A stretch of 64,000 nt of DNA from JBBQVS01 sp963792705 (GCA_963792705.1 CAWBXD010000002.1:62001-126000); one strand, 5' to 3'. Counted from the stretch's first letter, positions 50,515 through 59,981 are shown. The notes: generated by a model not told the origin, from the sequence alone. Made by a program: numbers and translations.

Positions 50515-51285
50515 ATGAGTGGACTCTATGAAGCATTAAAAGCACAAATCGAGCAGGAAAAGGGCGCGGCACTAGCAACGGTGGTACGAGGTACAAACCA
50601 CATTGGCTCGAAACTCCTTCTGTTCCCCAATAAAACCACGAGTGGCACGCTTGGGTTGCCTGAGCTTGATGCCCTTGTACTCGCGGATGCCGAACGTGCA
50701 ATGTGGAAAGGTGAGGCACAAACACACACCTATACACTTGCTGAAATGGCACAAGAGGCAGAGCCATATGAGGTGTTCATAGAAGGGTTCCCACCCCCAC
50801 CATCGCTGATTATTGTTGGTGCAGGTCATATTGCAATTCCGTTGACAACATTTGCCAAAACGCTCAATTATCATGTCACCGTTATTGATGCTCGTGCCGC
50901 GTTTGCTACACGCGAACGCTTCCCTAATGCAGATGAATTAATTGTTGAGTGGCCCGACGAAGTGTTAGAGCATATAGACCTCAATCCGTCTACCTCAGTA
51001 GCAGTGCTGACACATGACCCAAAGTTTGACGAACCAACTTTGAATGTCGTACTCAAGCATGATGTAGGCTATGTTGGAGCCATTGGAAGTCGTAAAACAA
51101 GTGCCGAACGTGCAGAGCGACTCAAGAAAAATGGCTTGACCGATGAGCAAGTGCGCCGTATTCATGGTCCTATCGGTCTCAGCATTGGTGCAGGCGCACC
51201 AGAAGAGATTGCCTTAGCAATTATGGCAGAGATTGTAGCCACACGCCACGGCAAAGACCCTAACTCCGCTCACACAAATAAATAA
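50515..51285 (+). CDS. XdhC-family protein with degenerate first domain and Rossmann domain
   Basis: A 256-residue protein. The first 90 residues align with the XdhC/CoxI domain but have lost its Cys motifs. Residues about 97-245 are the XdhC Rossmann domain: LIIVGAGHIAIPLTTFAK, VGYVGAIGSRKTSAERAERL and GLSIGAGAPEEIALAIMAEI. It probably complements the preceding domain-only protein in cofactor insertion into the form II enzyme. Confidence 0.85.
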   Translation: MSGLYEALKAQIEQEKGAALATVVRGTNHIGSKLLLFPNKTTSGTLGLPELDALVLADAERAMWKGEAQTHTYTLAEMAQEAEPYEVFIEGFPPPPSLIIVGAGHIAIPLTTFAKTLNYHVTVIDARAAFATRERFPNADELIVEWPDEVLEHIDLNPSTSVAVLTHDPKFDEPTLNVVLKHDVGYVGAIGSRKTSAERAERLKKNGLTDEQVRRIHGPIGLSIGAGAPEEIALAIMAEIVATRHGKDPNSAHTNK

Positions 51286-51303
51286 CAGAAAGGCACTGGC
51301 TAT

Positions 51304-52134
51304 ATGAATACAATGGGTGTGTATGCTGAGATTCAAGATGCATTACATCATGGAGAGCGCATCGTCGTCGCAACGGTTGTTAAGACCAGCGGCTCAGCAC
51401 CTTGTGGTATAGGTAGCAAGATGCTCGTGCATGCCGATGGTAATATTAGCGAAGGTATTGCGGGTCCATTGACAGATGGCAAGATTGCTCAGGAAGCACT
51501 TAATGCCTTGAGTGCTGGACAATCACAAACAGTCACTGTTCATATGGATGCAGATAAAGGGGAAGCGGTTGGAAGTTGCGGTGCCACATTAGAGGTTCTG
51601 CTCGAAGTGCTCCGACCAGAACCACGCCTCATTATTGTTGGGGCAGGCTATGTGGCGCAAGCACTTGCACGCCTGGCACTCAATCTCGATTATCGGATCA
51701 TTGTCGTCGATGACCGACGCGACTTCGCCAATCCACAAGCCTTTGGTGATAAGATACAGCTTGCTTTTGGCGACATTCCACAGACTCTTCGCTCGTTAGA
51801 GCCAGACGAATCGAGTTGGATTGTAATCGTAACACGAGGCCATACCCTCGACAAAGACGCCTTGCGAGCCGCCTTGGAGAGTAAAGCAACCTACATTGGC
51901 ATGATTGGAAGTCCTAGCAAAGTCAAAAACATCTTCAAAACTTTGCTCAAAGAAGGCGTATCAACTGAGCAACTCGCTCAAGTTCATGCTCCTATTGGCT
52001 TGAACCTCGGTGCCGAAACACCTGATGAAATTGCTTTAAGTATTGCGGCAGAAATGCTGATGCTGCGTAAGAATGGCACAGGCGCACCGCTCAAAACACT
52101 GCATCATCTGATACAGGAAGAGGCTGTAGTCTAG
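51304..52134 (+). CDS. Full-length XdhC/CoxI-family protein
   Basis: Both domains are present in 276 residues: the first (ATVVKTSGSAPCGIGSKMLV, GSCGATLEVLLEV) and the Rossmann domain (LIIVGAGYVAQALARLAL, YIGMIGSPSKVKNIF, GLNLGAETPDEIALSIAAEM). Relative to the domain-only paralogue, the GGC Cys is missing (GPLTDGK), while the SCGA Cys remains. It is the third XdhC-type gene in a row before coxS, 18 bases after the second. Confidence 0.85.
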   Translation: MNTMGVYAEIQDALHHGERIVVATVVKTSGSAPCGIGSKMLVHADGNISEGIAGPLTDGKIAQEALNALSAGQSQTVTVHMDADKGEAVGSCGATLEVLLEVLRPEPRLIIVGAGYVAQALARLALNLDYRIIVVDDRRDFANPQAFGDKIQLAFGDIPQTLRSLEPDESSWIVIVTRGHTLDKDALRAALESKATYIGMIGSPSKVKNIFKTLLKEGVSTEQLAQVHAPIGLNLGAETPDEIALSIAAEMLMLRKNGTGAPLKTLHHLIQEEAVV

Positions 52135-52381
52135 CCTCACGACATTGATATTACAATATTTGACAACGTAACCTTTATTATGCTACTCTCTGTTCAGTTG
52201 GGTTTTCGCACTCCACATTTTTTCTACAACATTTGTGGTGCATAAAAGCGTTACAAAGAAGAATAAATGTCTTTGCGTCTAGCCTACTGTTGGATAGCTG
52301 TATTATCCTAATTTTGCGTTCTTCCTCATATATATTTACTTGATAGTGTGAGAAAAGGCGCAGCTACTGGAGGAACCATCA

Positions 52382-52885
52382 GTGACGATGAAGCGCACAG
52401 TTACCGTGACCGTCAATGGTCAAAAACATCAATCAGAGGTCGAGCCTCGCACACTGCTCGCCCATTATTTACGGGACACGCTGGACCTAACAGGAACACA
52501 TATTGGATGTAACACATCACAATGTGGTGCTTGTGTAGTCATGCTCAATGGTCAAGCCGTAAAATCGTGTACAGTCCTGGCAGTTCAAGCCGATGGTGAT
52601 GAAGTCACTACGATTGAAGGTATCGCTAACGGCGACATTCTCCACCCCATTCAAGAAGGCTTCTGGGAGAAACATGGCCTACAATGCGGCTATTGCACTC
52701 CTGGCATGATTATGGCCTCCTACCAACTGCTCAAAAATAACCCCAACCCAAGTGAAGAAGAGATCCGCAAGGGTCTTGAAGGCAACATTTGCCGCTGCAC
52801 CGGCTACCAAAACATCGTTCGTGCCGTTCAGTCTGCTGCTGAACATATGCGCGGTGGTGTCACTGAGCCAGTGAGTGCAGATTAA
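52382..52885 (+). CDS. Form II CO-dehydrogenase-family small iron-sulfur subunit
   Basis: A 167-residue [2Fe-2S] subunit: CNTSQCGACVVMLNGQAVKSC in the first half, CGYC and CRCTGYQN in the second. GTG 52382 has GGAGGA seven bases upstream; ATG 52388 would be too distant. It is first in an S-L-M order, the order of form II clusters. The 247 bases upstream should hold the promoter, but I see no confident hexamer pair there. Confidence 0.92.
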   Translation: MTMKRTVTVTVNGQKHQSEVEPRTLLAHYLRDTLDLTGTHIGCNTSQCGACVVMLNGQAVKSCTVLAVQADGDEVTTIEGIANGDILHPIQEGFWEKHGLQCGYCTPGMIMASYQLLKNNPNPSEEEIRKGLEGNICRCTGYQNIVRAVQSAAEHMRGGVTEPVSAD

Positions 52886-52960
52886 TTCAGCGCCCGCAAG
52901 GATGCGAGAATTTACATCGTCGTTTCATTTCTCATACCTGAGAAAGGACTTGCACAACTC

Positions 52961-55297
52961 ATGGGCATCGCAGCTACACTTGGCACGCCAGTTAAAAGGC
53001 GTGAAGACCCACGATTAATTACCGGACAGGCTACCTACGTAGACGACATGAAACTGCTGGGCATGCTTCATATGTCAGTCCTCCGTAGCCCCTACGGTCA
53101 CGCACGCATTAATAGCATCAACACTGAGGCTGCCCGTAACCACCCTGGTGTGGTCGCAGTCTATACGGCAGAGGACCTCAAGGGCAAAGTCGGCAATATT
53201 CCTGTTGCTGTTCCCCTACCACCATTCATCGACAAAGGCATGGGCCGCCGTGGACCACTTGCAGAAGGCAAAGTACGCTTCTATGGCGATCCCGTTGCTA
53301 TTGTTATCGCGGATGACAAATATACAGCACGAGATGCTGTCGATCTCATCGACATTGACTACGAGCCATTACCCGCAGCCATCGACATTGAAAAAGCGAT
53401 GCTGCCGGATGCTCCCTTGCTCTACGAAGAGTATGGAACCAATGTCGCACTCCCAATTCATCCTCCAACTGATGACATCGACAAGGTATTCGCGGATACA
53501 GTGGCGAATGGCGGCCTCGTTGTCAAAGCACGTCTCGCGAACCAGCGTGTCGCACCATCTCCAATGGAGACACGTGGCGTCATCGCTGAATATCGCAAAT
53601 CGGACAAGATGCTTAACGTCTGGAGTTCATCACAGATACCCCACCTGTTACGCAACTATCTCGCGGAGCAAATAAACCTTCCCCAGCATCAGGTACACGT
53701 CGTCGTTCCTGAGGTTGGAGGTGGCTTTGGCTGCAAACTAGAAATCTATCCCGAAGAGGCTCTTGCAGCCTTTGCCTCTATGCAATTAGGCAAGCCAGTC
53801 AAGTGGATTGAGGATCGCAGCGAAAGCTTCTCCTCGACCATTCATGGACGTGACCAGGTAAACTATATCGAGGCTGCGATAGATCGGACCGGCAAAATAC
53901 ACGGATTTAAGGTGCATGTCATCTCTGACCTCGGCTCCTACCTCCAGTTCTTCACCGATGTTATTGCTATCGCCTTCACCTTGCCAATGGTTGATGGCTG
54001 CTACGACATCCCTGCCACCTACACTGCATGCGATATCGTTTTCACCAATAAGGCTCCAACTGATGCCTATCGTGGCGCGGGTCGTCCAGAAGCAACATAC
54101 ATGATCGAGCGCATGATGGACCTGATAGCGAACGAGTTGGGCAAAGACCCGACCGAGGTCCGTCTCGTCAACTTCATCAAAACTGAGTCATTCCCATATA
54201 AAGCTTCTGCTGGTCCCGTCTATGACAGTGGCAACTACGCTGTTGCGCTGGAAAAGGCAATGGAATTAATCGACTACAAAAACCTCCGTGCCGAACAGAA
54301 GCAGAATCGTGGCAATGGCAAACTGCTGGGTATTGGCGTCTCTTCCTACGTCGAAATCTGTGGCCTTGGTCCTAAGGGAACAACTCCATTTGGCGTTTTC
54401 GAGAGTGCGCGCATGCGTGTCGAGCAGTCGGGTACAGTTACCGTCTATACAGGCATTTCACCTCATGGACAGGGACAAGAAACCTCGTTTGCACAGCTTG
54501 TCGGCGACGAGTTTGGCATTCCGATGGAGAATGTCATCATTATGCATGGTGACACCGACTCCACACCAGAGGGACGCGGTACCTATGGAAGCCGAGGAAC
54601 CTCTGTTGGTGGTTCTGCTGTCTTCAACGCTGCACTTCGCTTGAAAGAGAAGATGAAGCAGATCGCGGCCCATATGCTGGAAGCTAGCCCTGAAGACGTG
54701 AAACTAGAGGACGGAGAATTCTCCGTTGCTGGTTCACCTCAGAAATCCGTGACCTTCAACGCAGTCGCAGCAGCCGCAAACACCTCCAATACCTTGGCAC
54801 CAGGGGTTGAGCCAGGTCTGGAAACAACGGCCTTCTTTGAACCAGAGTCCTGCACCTTCCCCTTCGGCACACATATCTGTGTCGTCGAGGTAGACAAAGA
54901 CACTGGCGAAACCGAGATCGTGCGCTATGTCGCGGTTGACGACTGTGGACGCCAGTTGAACCCTATGCTGGTACAAGGTCAGGTTCACGGCGGTATTGCA
55001 CAGGGCGTCGGTCAGGCCATCTATGAAGGCATCGTGTACGGTGAAGACGGTCAACTTCTTACCGCGTCGTTCATGGATTATGCCATGCCAATCGCGCCAG
55101 AGTTCCCCATGCTGGAACTTGACCACACCACAACGCTTACAACGGTAAATCCATTAGGCGTCAAAGGTGTTGGCGAGGCTGGCACTATCGGCTCTACACC
55201 AGCTATTGCTGCTGCTGTAGCTGATGCGCTTGGCGTACCACACATTGACATGCCCATGCAACCTGAGAAATTGTGGAAGATTATTCATCAGAAGTAG
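52961..55297 (+). CDS. Form II CO-dehydrogenase-family large molybdenum subunit
   Basis: A 778-residue molybdenum hydroxylase with AYRGAGR (residues 369-375) in the active-site loop. This is the form II signature: no copper-binding Cys. VGGGFGCKLEIYP and the late GVKGVGEAG Glu are present. Form II enzymes have been called CO dehydrogenases, but physiological CO oxidation is doubtful for many, and the true substrate may be another aldehyde or N-heterocycle. The contrast with the form I enzyme at 33467-35836 is direct. Confidence 0.92.
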   Translation: MGIAATLGTPVKRREDPRLITGQATYVDDMKLLGMLHMSVLRSPYGHARINSINTEAARNHPGVVAVYTAEDLKGKVGNIPVAVPLPPFIDKGMGRRGPLAEGKVRFYGDPVAIVIADDKYTARDAVDLIDIDYEPLPAAIDIEKAMLPDAPLLYEEYGTNVALPIHPPTDDIDKVFADTVANGGLVVKARLANQRVAPSPMETRGVIAEYRKSDKMLNVWSSSQIPHLLRNYLAEQINLPQHQVHVVVPEVGGGFGCKLEIYPEEALAAFASMQLGKPVKWIEDRSESFSSTIHGRDQVNYIEAAIDRTGKIHGFKVHVISDLGSYLQFFTDVIAIAFTLPMVDGCYDIPATYTACDIVFTNKAPTDAYRGAGRPEATYMIERMMDLIANELGKDPTEVRLVNFIKTESFPYKASAGPVYDSGNYAVALEKAMELIDYKNLRAEQKQNRGNGKLLGIGVSSYVEICGLGPKGTTPFGVFESARMRVEQSGTVTVYTGISPHGQGQETSFAQLVGDEFGIPMENVIIMHGDTDSTPEGRGTYGSRGTSVGGSAVFNAALRLKEKMKQIAAHMLEASPEDVKLEDGEFSVAGSPQKSVTFNAVAAAANTSNTLAPGVEPGLETTAFFEPESCTFPFGTHICVVEVDKDTGETEIVRYVAVDDCGRQLNPMLVQGQVHGGIAQGVGQAIYEGIVYGEDGQLLTASFMDYAMPIAPEFPMLELDHTTTLTTVNPLGVKGVGEAGTIGSTPAIAAAVADALGVPHIDMPMQPEKLWKIIHQK

Positions 55298-55312
55298 TTT
55301 AATGGTTACAAG

Positions 55313-55343
55313 AGACATCTGGCTTATAGTAAGCCAGATGTCT
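55313..55343 (+). terminator. Perfect hairpin between form II large- and medium-subunit genes
   Basis: AGACATCTGGCTTA and TAAGCCAGATGTCT form a 14-bp stem around TAG. No T run follows. It lies inside the operon and may tune the amount of medium subunit or protect the upstream message. Confidence 0.5.
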
Positions 55344-55382
55344 ACCTATATTTCTGCACATGGTGAAGAGGAGATAAAGCTC

Positions 55383-56249
55383 ATGTCTGTTCCCGCAGCC
55401 TTTGATTATCATCCAGCTACGACGGTGGATGAGGCTATTTCTTTGCTACAACAATATGGCGATGATGCCAAAGTACTGGCAGGCGGCCATAGCCTCATAC
55501 CAAGCTTAAAACTGCGCCTATCGCAGCCCGAACATCTTATTGATATCGGCAAAATCACGGAACTCTCTTACATCCGCGAAGAGAACGGCATTATTGCCGT
55601 TGGCGCAATGACGACCTACACAACGGTTGCTCGTTCCGAGCTTCTACGTCAGCACTTTGCCTTGCTATCGGATGCCGCCTCAGTACTCGGCGACCAGCAA
55701 GTACGCAATCGTGGCACACTCGGTGGCAGCATCGCACACTCCGACCCCGCAGGCGATATGCCCGCAATCATCTTAGCTCTCAAAGCTGAAATTGTTGCTC
55801 AAAGTGCTACAGGTAAGCGTACAATTGCAGCAAATGATTTCTTCGTCGATACCTTTGAAACTGCCCTAAAACCGGGTGAACTTCTCACTGAGATTCGCTT
55901 TGCTATTCCTTCCGCCAACACAGGTACATCATATATGAAGTTGGAAAATAAAGCTTCACACTATGCAATAACAGGATGTGCAGCAGTAATCACAGTTGGA
56001 AGTGATGGCACGTGTAGCGCGGCAAGCGTTACAATCACAGGGGCTGGAACAAAAACTACTCGTGCGAGCGCAACTGAGGCCGCTCTCGTTGGTAAAAAGA
56101 TTGACGAGACAGTTGCAACCGAAGCTGCTAGTCATGCTGCTGAAGGACTCAGCTTAATCGAGGACTTGCATGGTTCAAAAGCTTATCGCAGCCAGATGAC
56201 GACCGTTATGGCAAAACGCGCCATTCTAAAAGCTGTAGAGCGAGCGTAA
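55383..56249 (+). CDS. Form II CO-dehydrogenase-family medium FAD subunit
   Basis: A 288-residue FAD subunit with AGGHSLIPSLKLRLSQP and TLGGSIAHSDPAGDMPA, the two FAD-contact loops. ATG 55383 has GAGGAG upstream and starts at MSVPAAFDYHPA, the expected place; longer openings upstream would pass through the hairpin. It passes electrons from the iron-sulfur subunit to the acceptor. Confidence 0.92.
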   Translation: MSVPAAFDYHPATTVDEAISLLQQYGDDAKVLAGGHSLIPSLKLRLSQPEHLIDIGKITELSYIREENGIIAVGAMTTYTTVARSELLRQHFALLSDAASVLGDQQVRNRGTLGGSIAHSDPAGDMPAIILALKAEIVAQSATGKRTIAANDFFVDTFETALKPGELLTEIRFAIPSANTGTSYMKLENKASHYAITGCAAVITVGSDGTCSAASVTITGAGTKTTRASATEAALVGKKIDETVATEAASHAAEGLSLIEDLHGSKAYRSQMTTVMAKRAILKAVERA

Positions 56250-56254
56250 CAATA

Positions 56255-56323
56255 TACGGGTCTGATTGCTCACGCCCTCTCTTCGACAATCTTTACGAGA
56301 GGGCGTGAGCAATCAGACCCGTA
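56255..56323. terminator. Large hairpin between the medium-subunit gene and coxG
   Basis: Perfect 27-base arms (56255-56281 and 56297-56323) enclose 15 bases. It begins six bases after the stop codon. The strength suggests a terminator, with coxG then needing read-through or its own promoter. Confidence 0.65.
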
Positions 56324-56356
56324 CACATTTGTACAGAACGAAAGGTACATGCTACT

Positions 56357-56824
56357 ATGGAATTTACGGGTACGCAAACAATTGGTGTTCCTATTGAGAC
56401 GGTCTGGGCTTACCTCTTAGATGTACGGAAAGTCGCGGCCTGTGCTCCTGGTTTTCAAACCCTTGAAGATGTAGGCGAGGAGCATTGGAAAGCTGTTATT
56501 TCTATCGGCATTGGACCAGTTAAAGCCAAATTCAATCTGGATGTGACACGACCAGAAATGCAAGAGCCAGAGCGCATGGTCGTTAAGGGACGCGGTAAAG
56601 CACCTGGAAGTGCAGTTGAGTTAGCAGGAACAATGAGACTCTCATCCGTAAATGCAAATGAGACAAGCATGGATTGGGATGCTAACGTCATAGTGAGCGG
56701 CACCCTTGCTAGCATTGGTGGACGGCTGATGAACAGCACAGCAGAAAAACTGACTGAGCAGTTTTTTACCTGCCTTAAGTCGAACCTCATGACAGCCGAT
56801 GCTGCTGAGAAGCCCGTTTCCTAG
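56357..56824 (+). CDS. coxG: CoxG/SRPBCC-family CO dehydrogenase accessory protein
   Basis: A 155-residue SRPBCC-fold protein: GVPIETVWAYLLDVRKVAACAPGFQTLEDVG, then VIVSGTLASIGGRLMNSTAEKLTEQFF, the closing helix typical of CoxG. Such proteins help bring the enzyme to the membrane or deliver quinone. It follows form II coxSLM, though it could act with either enzyme. Confidence 0.88.
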   Translation: MEFTGTQTIGVPIETVWAYLLDVRKVAACAPGFQTLEDVGEEHWKAVISIGIGPVKAKFNLDVTRPEMQEPERMVVKGRGKAPGSAVELAGTMRLSSVNANETSMDWDANVIVSGTLASIGGRLMNSTAEKLTEQFFTCLKSNLMTADAAEKPVS

Positions 56825-56958
56825 TACCTCAGGTAAGAAGTCGGTAGATGCGTTTTGCATTCTCCGACCAATTTTTTGTTATGTTTAAGGTTTCAAAAAT
56901 AATTTAATCACAGGTACGAGTACATAAGGCAAGGTAGTAGTCGAAGTGGAAAACCTCG

Positions 56959-58260
56959 TTAGGCTGTCCATACCGTGCCAGAAGGAAAGTCATAGGAAAC
57001 GAATGTTTCGGGATACATCTCAATACTGTAGCCCGAAGCTGTTGGTGGCATGTAATGTCCATTATAAATCACGACCGGATAACGAAAGAACTCATGCAGG
57101 GCATCGACATACTCAACGACACGATCTGTTAGTGAAGCACTTACCGCGATATAATCAAACAGTGAAAGATGCTGAACATACTCGCAGAGTCCAACCCCAC
57201 CTGCATGTGGACAAACAGGCACACCAAATTTCGCGGCGAGCAACAACACTGCCAACACTTCGTTCACTCCACCCAAGCGACACGCGTCAATCTGGCAGAA
57301 ACCAAGCGCATTTGCCTGTAATAATTGTTTAAAAATAATACGGTTTTGCACATGCTCACCCGTTGCAACCCGAATTGGTGCGATAGCATGTGCAATTTTT
57401 GCGTGACCAAGCACATCATCTGGACTCGTCGGCTCCTCAATCCACCAGGGATTGACCACGGCAAGCTGTTTCATCGCCTCAATCGCTTCGTCTATATTCC
57501 AGTACTGGTTGGCATCGAGCATCAATTTGTTCTCGGCACCGATTGCAGAACGCATCAAGGTCGCACGGCGCAGGTCATCCTCCCTATTGACTCCTACTTT
57601 CATCTTGAAGTGCGTCCATCCTTGCTGCATCGCCTCCTGGCACAGCCTCAGGAGTTTCTCATCAGCATAGCCAAGCCACCCAGCCGACGTTGTATAAGCA
57701 GGATAGCCATGCTGTCTCATCTCCGTCTCGCGCACACTCTTACTCGCGGTATGGCGTTGTAAAAGAGCCAGGGCCTCTTCGGGCGTCAGCGCATCAGTGA
57801 TATACCGAAAGTCGATGCAACGGACCAGTTGTTCTGGCGTCATATCGACGAGGAGTTTCCAGAGTGGCTTGCCCTCGACTTTGGCATACAGGTCCCAAAC
57901 CGCGTTCACCAGAGCAGCAGTCGCCAGGTGAATCGCCCCTTTCTCTGGACCTATCCACCGCAGTTGACTATCCCCCGTGATATGGTGCCAAAATGCTCCC
58001 ATGTTTTCCGTGAATGACTCAAGCGTATAACCAATCACCAGAGGTGCCAGGGCATGAATCGCAGCCACACACACTTCATTACCACGCCCGATGGTAAATG
58101 TAAGGCCGTGCCCCTCTAATCCAGCGGGGCTATCCGTATGGAGGATGACATACGCCGCCGAGTAATCGGGGTCCTGGTTCATAGCATCGGACCCATTCAA
58201 CGTGCGTGATGTGGGGAAGCGAACATCGTGAGTTTCAATGTGAGTAATGGTAATAGCCAC
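56959..58260 (-). CDS. L-fuconate dehydratase (enolase superfamily)
   Basis: A 433-residue mandelate-racemase-type enolase. The N-terminal SRTLNGSDAMNQDPDYSAAYV region is characteristic of L-fuconate dehydratase. The Lys pair is in HFKMKVG, the metal ligands in LMLDANQYW, WWIEEP and ATGEHV, and the His in VCPHAGGVGL. It dehydrates L-fuconate to 2-keto-3-deoxy-L-fuconate. The divergent SDR gene at 58378 would give the next or the preceding oxidation, so a short L-fucose route is suggested. Confidence 0.9.
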   Translation of the reverse strand: MAITITHIETHDVRFPTSRTLNGSDAMNQDPDYSAAYVILHTDSPAGLEGHGLTFTIGRGNEVCVAAIHALAPLVIGYTLESFTENMGAFWHHITGDSQLRWIGPEKGAIHLATAALVNAVWDLYAKVEGKPLWKLLVDMTPEQLVRCIDFRYITDALTPEEALALLQRHTASKSVRETEMRQHGYPAYTTSAGWLGYADEKLLRLCQEAMQQGWTHFKMKVGVNREDDLRRATLMRSAIGAENKLMLDANQYWNIDEAIEAMKQLAVVNPWWIEEPTSPDDVLGHAKIAHAIAPIRVATGEHVQNRIIFKQLLQANALGFCQIDACRLGGVNEVLAVLLLAAKFGVPVCPHAGGVGLCEYVQHLSLFDYIAVSASLTDRVVEYVDALHEFFRYPVVIYNGHYMPPTASGYSIEMYPETFVSYDFPSGTVWTA

Positions 58261-58377
58261 TACAACTCCTTTTCTTTAGCCTCAAAGAGATTGTCTTTCT
58301 TCTCATACTTTTCATGTATATAGTATACGTCGTAAAATGTATCAGAAAGAAAACAAGAGTTTGGAAAGGCAAAATTA

Positions 58378-59154
58378 ATGTTTAGATTGGATACGAAAAT
58401 TGCACTTGTGACAGGGGCAGGGTCAGGAATCGGGCGCGAAATAGCTTTGCTGTACGCCAAACAAGGTGCGACTGTGGTTGTCGCTGACATCCAGGAGGCT
58501 GCGGCTACACGAGTGAGTACCGAAGTGAAAGACCTTGGTGGGCATGCACACCCACTTGTCCTCGACGTAAGTAACGAAGCGCAGGTACAAACCACGTTTG
58601 CGACTGTTGTACAGGAATATGGGCATTTCGATATCCTAGTTAATAATGCAGGTGTAAGCCATGTAGGAAACATTCTTGAGACGAGTGCGGACGATTGGGA
58701 TCGACTCATGAACGTCAATGCCAAGGGCGTCTTCCTCTGTTCAAAGTATGCGATACAGCACATGCTTGCTCAACAGCCATCAGGCGGCATCATCGTTAAC
58801 ATTGCCTCTGTTGCTGGCATGATTGCAGTAGATCGACGCTTTCCGTATGGTGCAAGCAAAGGTGCTATCATCAGCATGACCCGTTCGATTGCCATAGATT
58901 TTGTGACGCAAGGTATTCGCTGTAATGCTATCTGCCCTGGAACTGTGCAAACACCTTTTGTCGAAGGCTATCTTACGCGCAACTTCGCCGGGCATGAAGA
59001 CGAGGTACGTCAACAGTTACACGCCCGTCAACCACTTGGGCGCATGGGGCAGCCCGACGAAATCGCGGCTGCTGCCCTCTATCTCGCCTCCGATGAAGCT
59101 GCATTCGTGACAGGTTCCTCGTTAGTTATTGATGGTGGGTGGACCGCAAAGTAA
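58378..59154 (+). CDS. SDR-family dehydrogenase, probably of L-fucose/2-keto-3-deoxyfuconate metabolism
   Basis: A 258-residue short-chain dehydrogenase with the cofactor loop ALVTGAGSGIGREIA, NNAG, the catalytic Ser in VNIASVAG, and YGASK (Tyr-x-x-x-Lys). The Asp after the second strand (VVADIQEA) indicates NAD rather than NADP. It is divergent from the fuconate dehydratase, with 117 bases between that must hold both promoters. The precise substrate is inferred from that pairing. Confidence 0.85.
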   Translation: MFRLDTKIALVTGAGSGIGREIALLYAKQGATVVVADIQEAAATRVSTEVKDLGGHAHPLVLDVSNEAQVQTTFATVVQEYGHFDILVNNAGVSHVGNILETSADDWDRLMNVNAKGVFLCSKYAIQHMLAQQPSGGIIVNIASVAGMIAVDRRFPYGASKGAIISMTRSIAIDFVTQGIRCNAICPGTVQTPFVEGYLTRNFAGHEDEVRQQLHARQPLGRMGQPDEIAAAALYLASDEAAFVTGSSLVIDGGWTAK

Positions 59155-59210
59155 GAGTTATTTCTTTTCGTTAGCCTCTCACCCTATTTCTGACGAACTT
59201 CTTACCTTAG

Positions 59211-59286
59211 AAATAAAATAAGCAGAAAGCGCGTGTGACTCTACTCGATTTAGAGGAGTTACACACGCTTTCTGCTTGTTTTATTT
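59211..59286 (+). terminator. Strong terminator after the SDR gene
   Basis: A long stem with AAGCAGAAAGCG-GTGTGA on the left and TCACAC-like CGCTTTCTGCTT on the right is extended by A-rich and T-rich flanks (AAATAAAAT and GTTTTATTT). Confidence 0.75.
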
Positions 59287-59510
59287 CTATCATCATCAAC
59301 CTCACACTCCATAATTTTGAGAATATATTGAGAATATTTCATCAACCTCTGAACTCCCCTTTACTCTTTTTAGCTTACACTATCTACATGCGCTCAGCAC
59401 GTCGGTACGGTTAGTTGGGTAGTCTTATACTGGTTGTAGTAGTCAAAGTAGTTTGAATTTCTTGTACATAACAAAACATTTTAAGCAACAGGAATGAAGG
59501 AGTGATGCTT
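59287..59510 (+). other. Upstream region of the kdp operon
   Basis: About 220 bases without a gene. It should contain the kdp promoter, but no clear -35/-10 pair or recognisable riboswitch consensus was found by eye. Confidence 0.3.
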
Positions 59511-59966
59511 ATGCCTGGCGCACGCATTTTGCTTATCGAGGACGACGAGGTTCTGCGCGACTTGATTGAACGCAATCTTCAAGTCCGAGGTCATGTTGTG
59601 AGCATCGCAGGAGATGTTCAAGAAGCATTAGATCAGCTACGCACAGGCACTTTTGACCTCACTTTTCTGGACATTAACCTGCCCGATAAGACCGGATGGG
59701 ACATTCTGCGTATCGCGCGACAAGAAGGCGTACTTTTAGCTCAAGATTTGGATGGGGACGGACAGAAGTTGCCCGTCGTTGTCCTCTCTGCTGTACGCGT
59801 AAGTCCAAACAGACTAGCAGAATTCCATCCGTTAGCCTACCTACCCAAACCGTTCCCGATGGATGCGCTCCTACGCCTCGCTGCCGAAGCCGCTCAGCGT
59901 AGGGATGAAAAAGAACTTCCTGGCAATACCAATGCTGCTCTTGTGCAGCCCTATCCATCTTCTTAA
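59511..59966 (+). CDS. Receiver-only response regulator at the head of the kdp operon
   Basis: A CheY-like receiver domain of 151 residues: ARILLIEDDEVLRDLIERNL, the phospho-acceptor Asp in LTFLDINLPDKTG, the Thr/Ser position VVLSAV and YLPKPF with the conserved Lys. No output domain is present; a Ser/Pro tail follows. ATG 59511 has AAGGAG eight bases upstream. It stands where KdpD/KdpE would be expected but is not KdpE. Its kinase and output partner are unknown. Confidence 0.85.
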   Translation: MPGARILLIEDDEVLRDLIERNLQVRGHVVSIAGDVQEALDQLRTGTFDLTFLDINLPDKTGWDILRIARQEGVLLAQDLDGDGQKLPVVVLSAVRVSPNRLAEFHPLAYLPKPFPMDALLRLAAEAAQRRDEKELPGNTNAALVQPYPSS

Positions 59967-59981
59967 AGGAGGAGGAAATCT

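Noticed and set aside
59155..59510. c-di-AMP (ydaO) riboswitch upstream of kdp
   Set aside because: The region contains a terminator and AT-rich leader. No conserved ydaO motifs could be recognised by eye.
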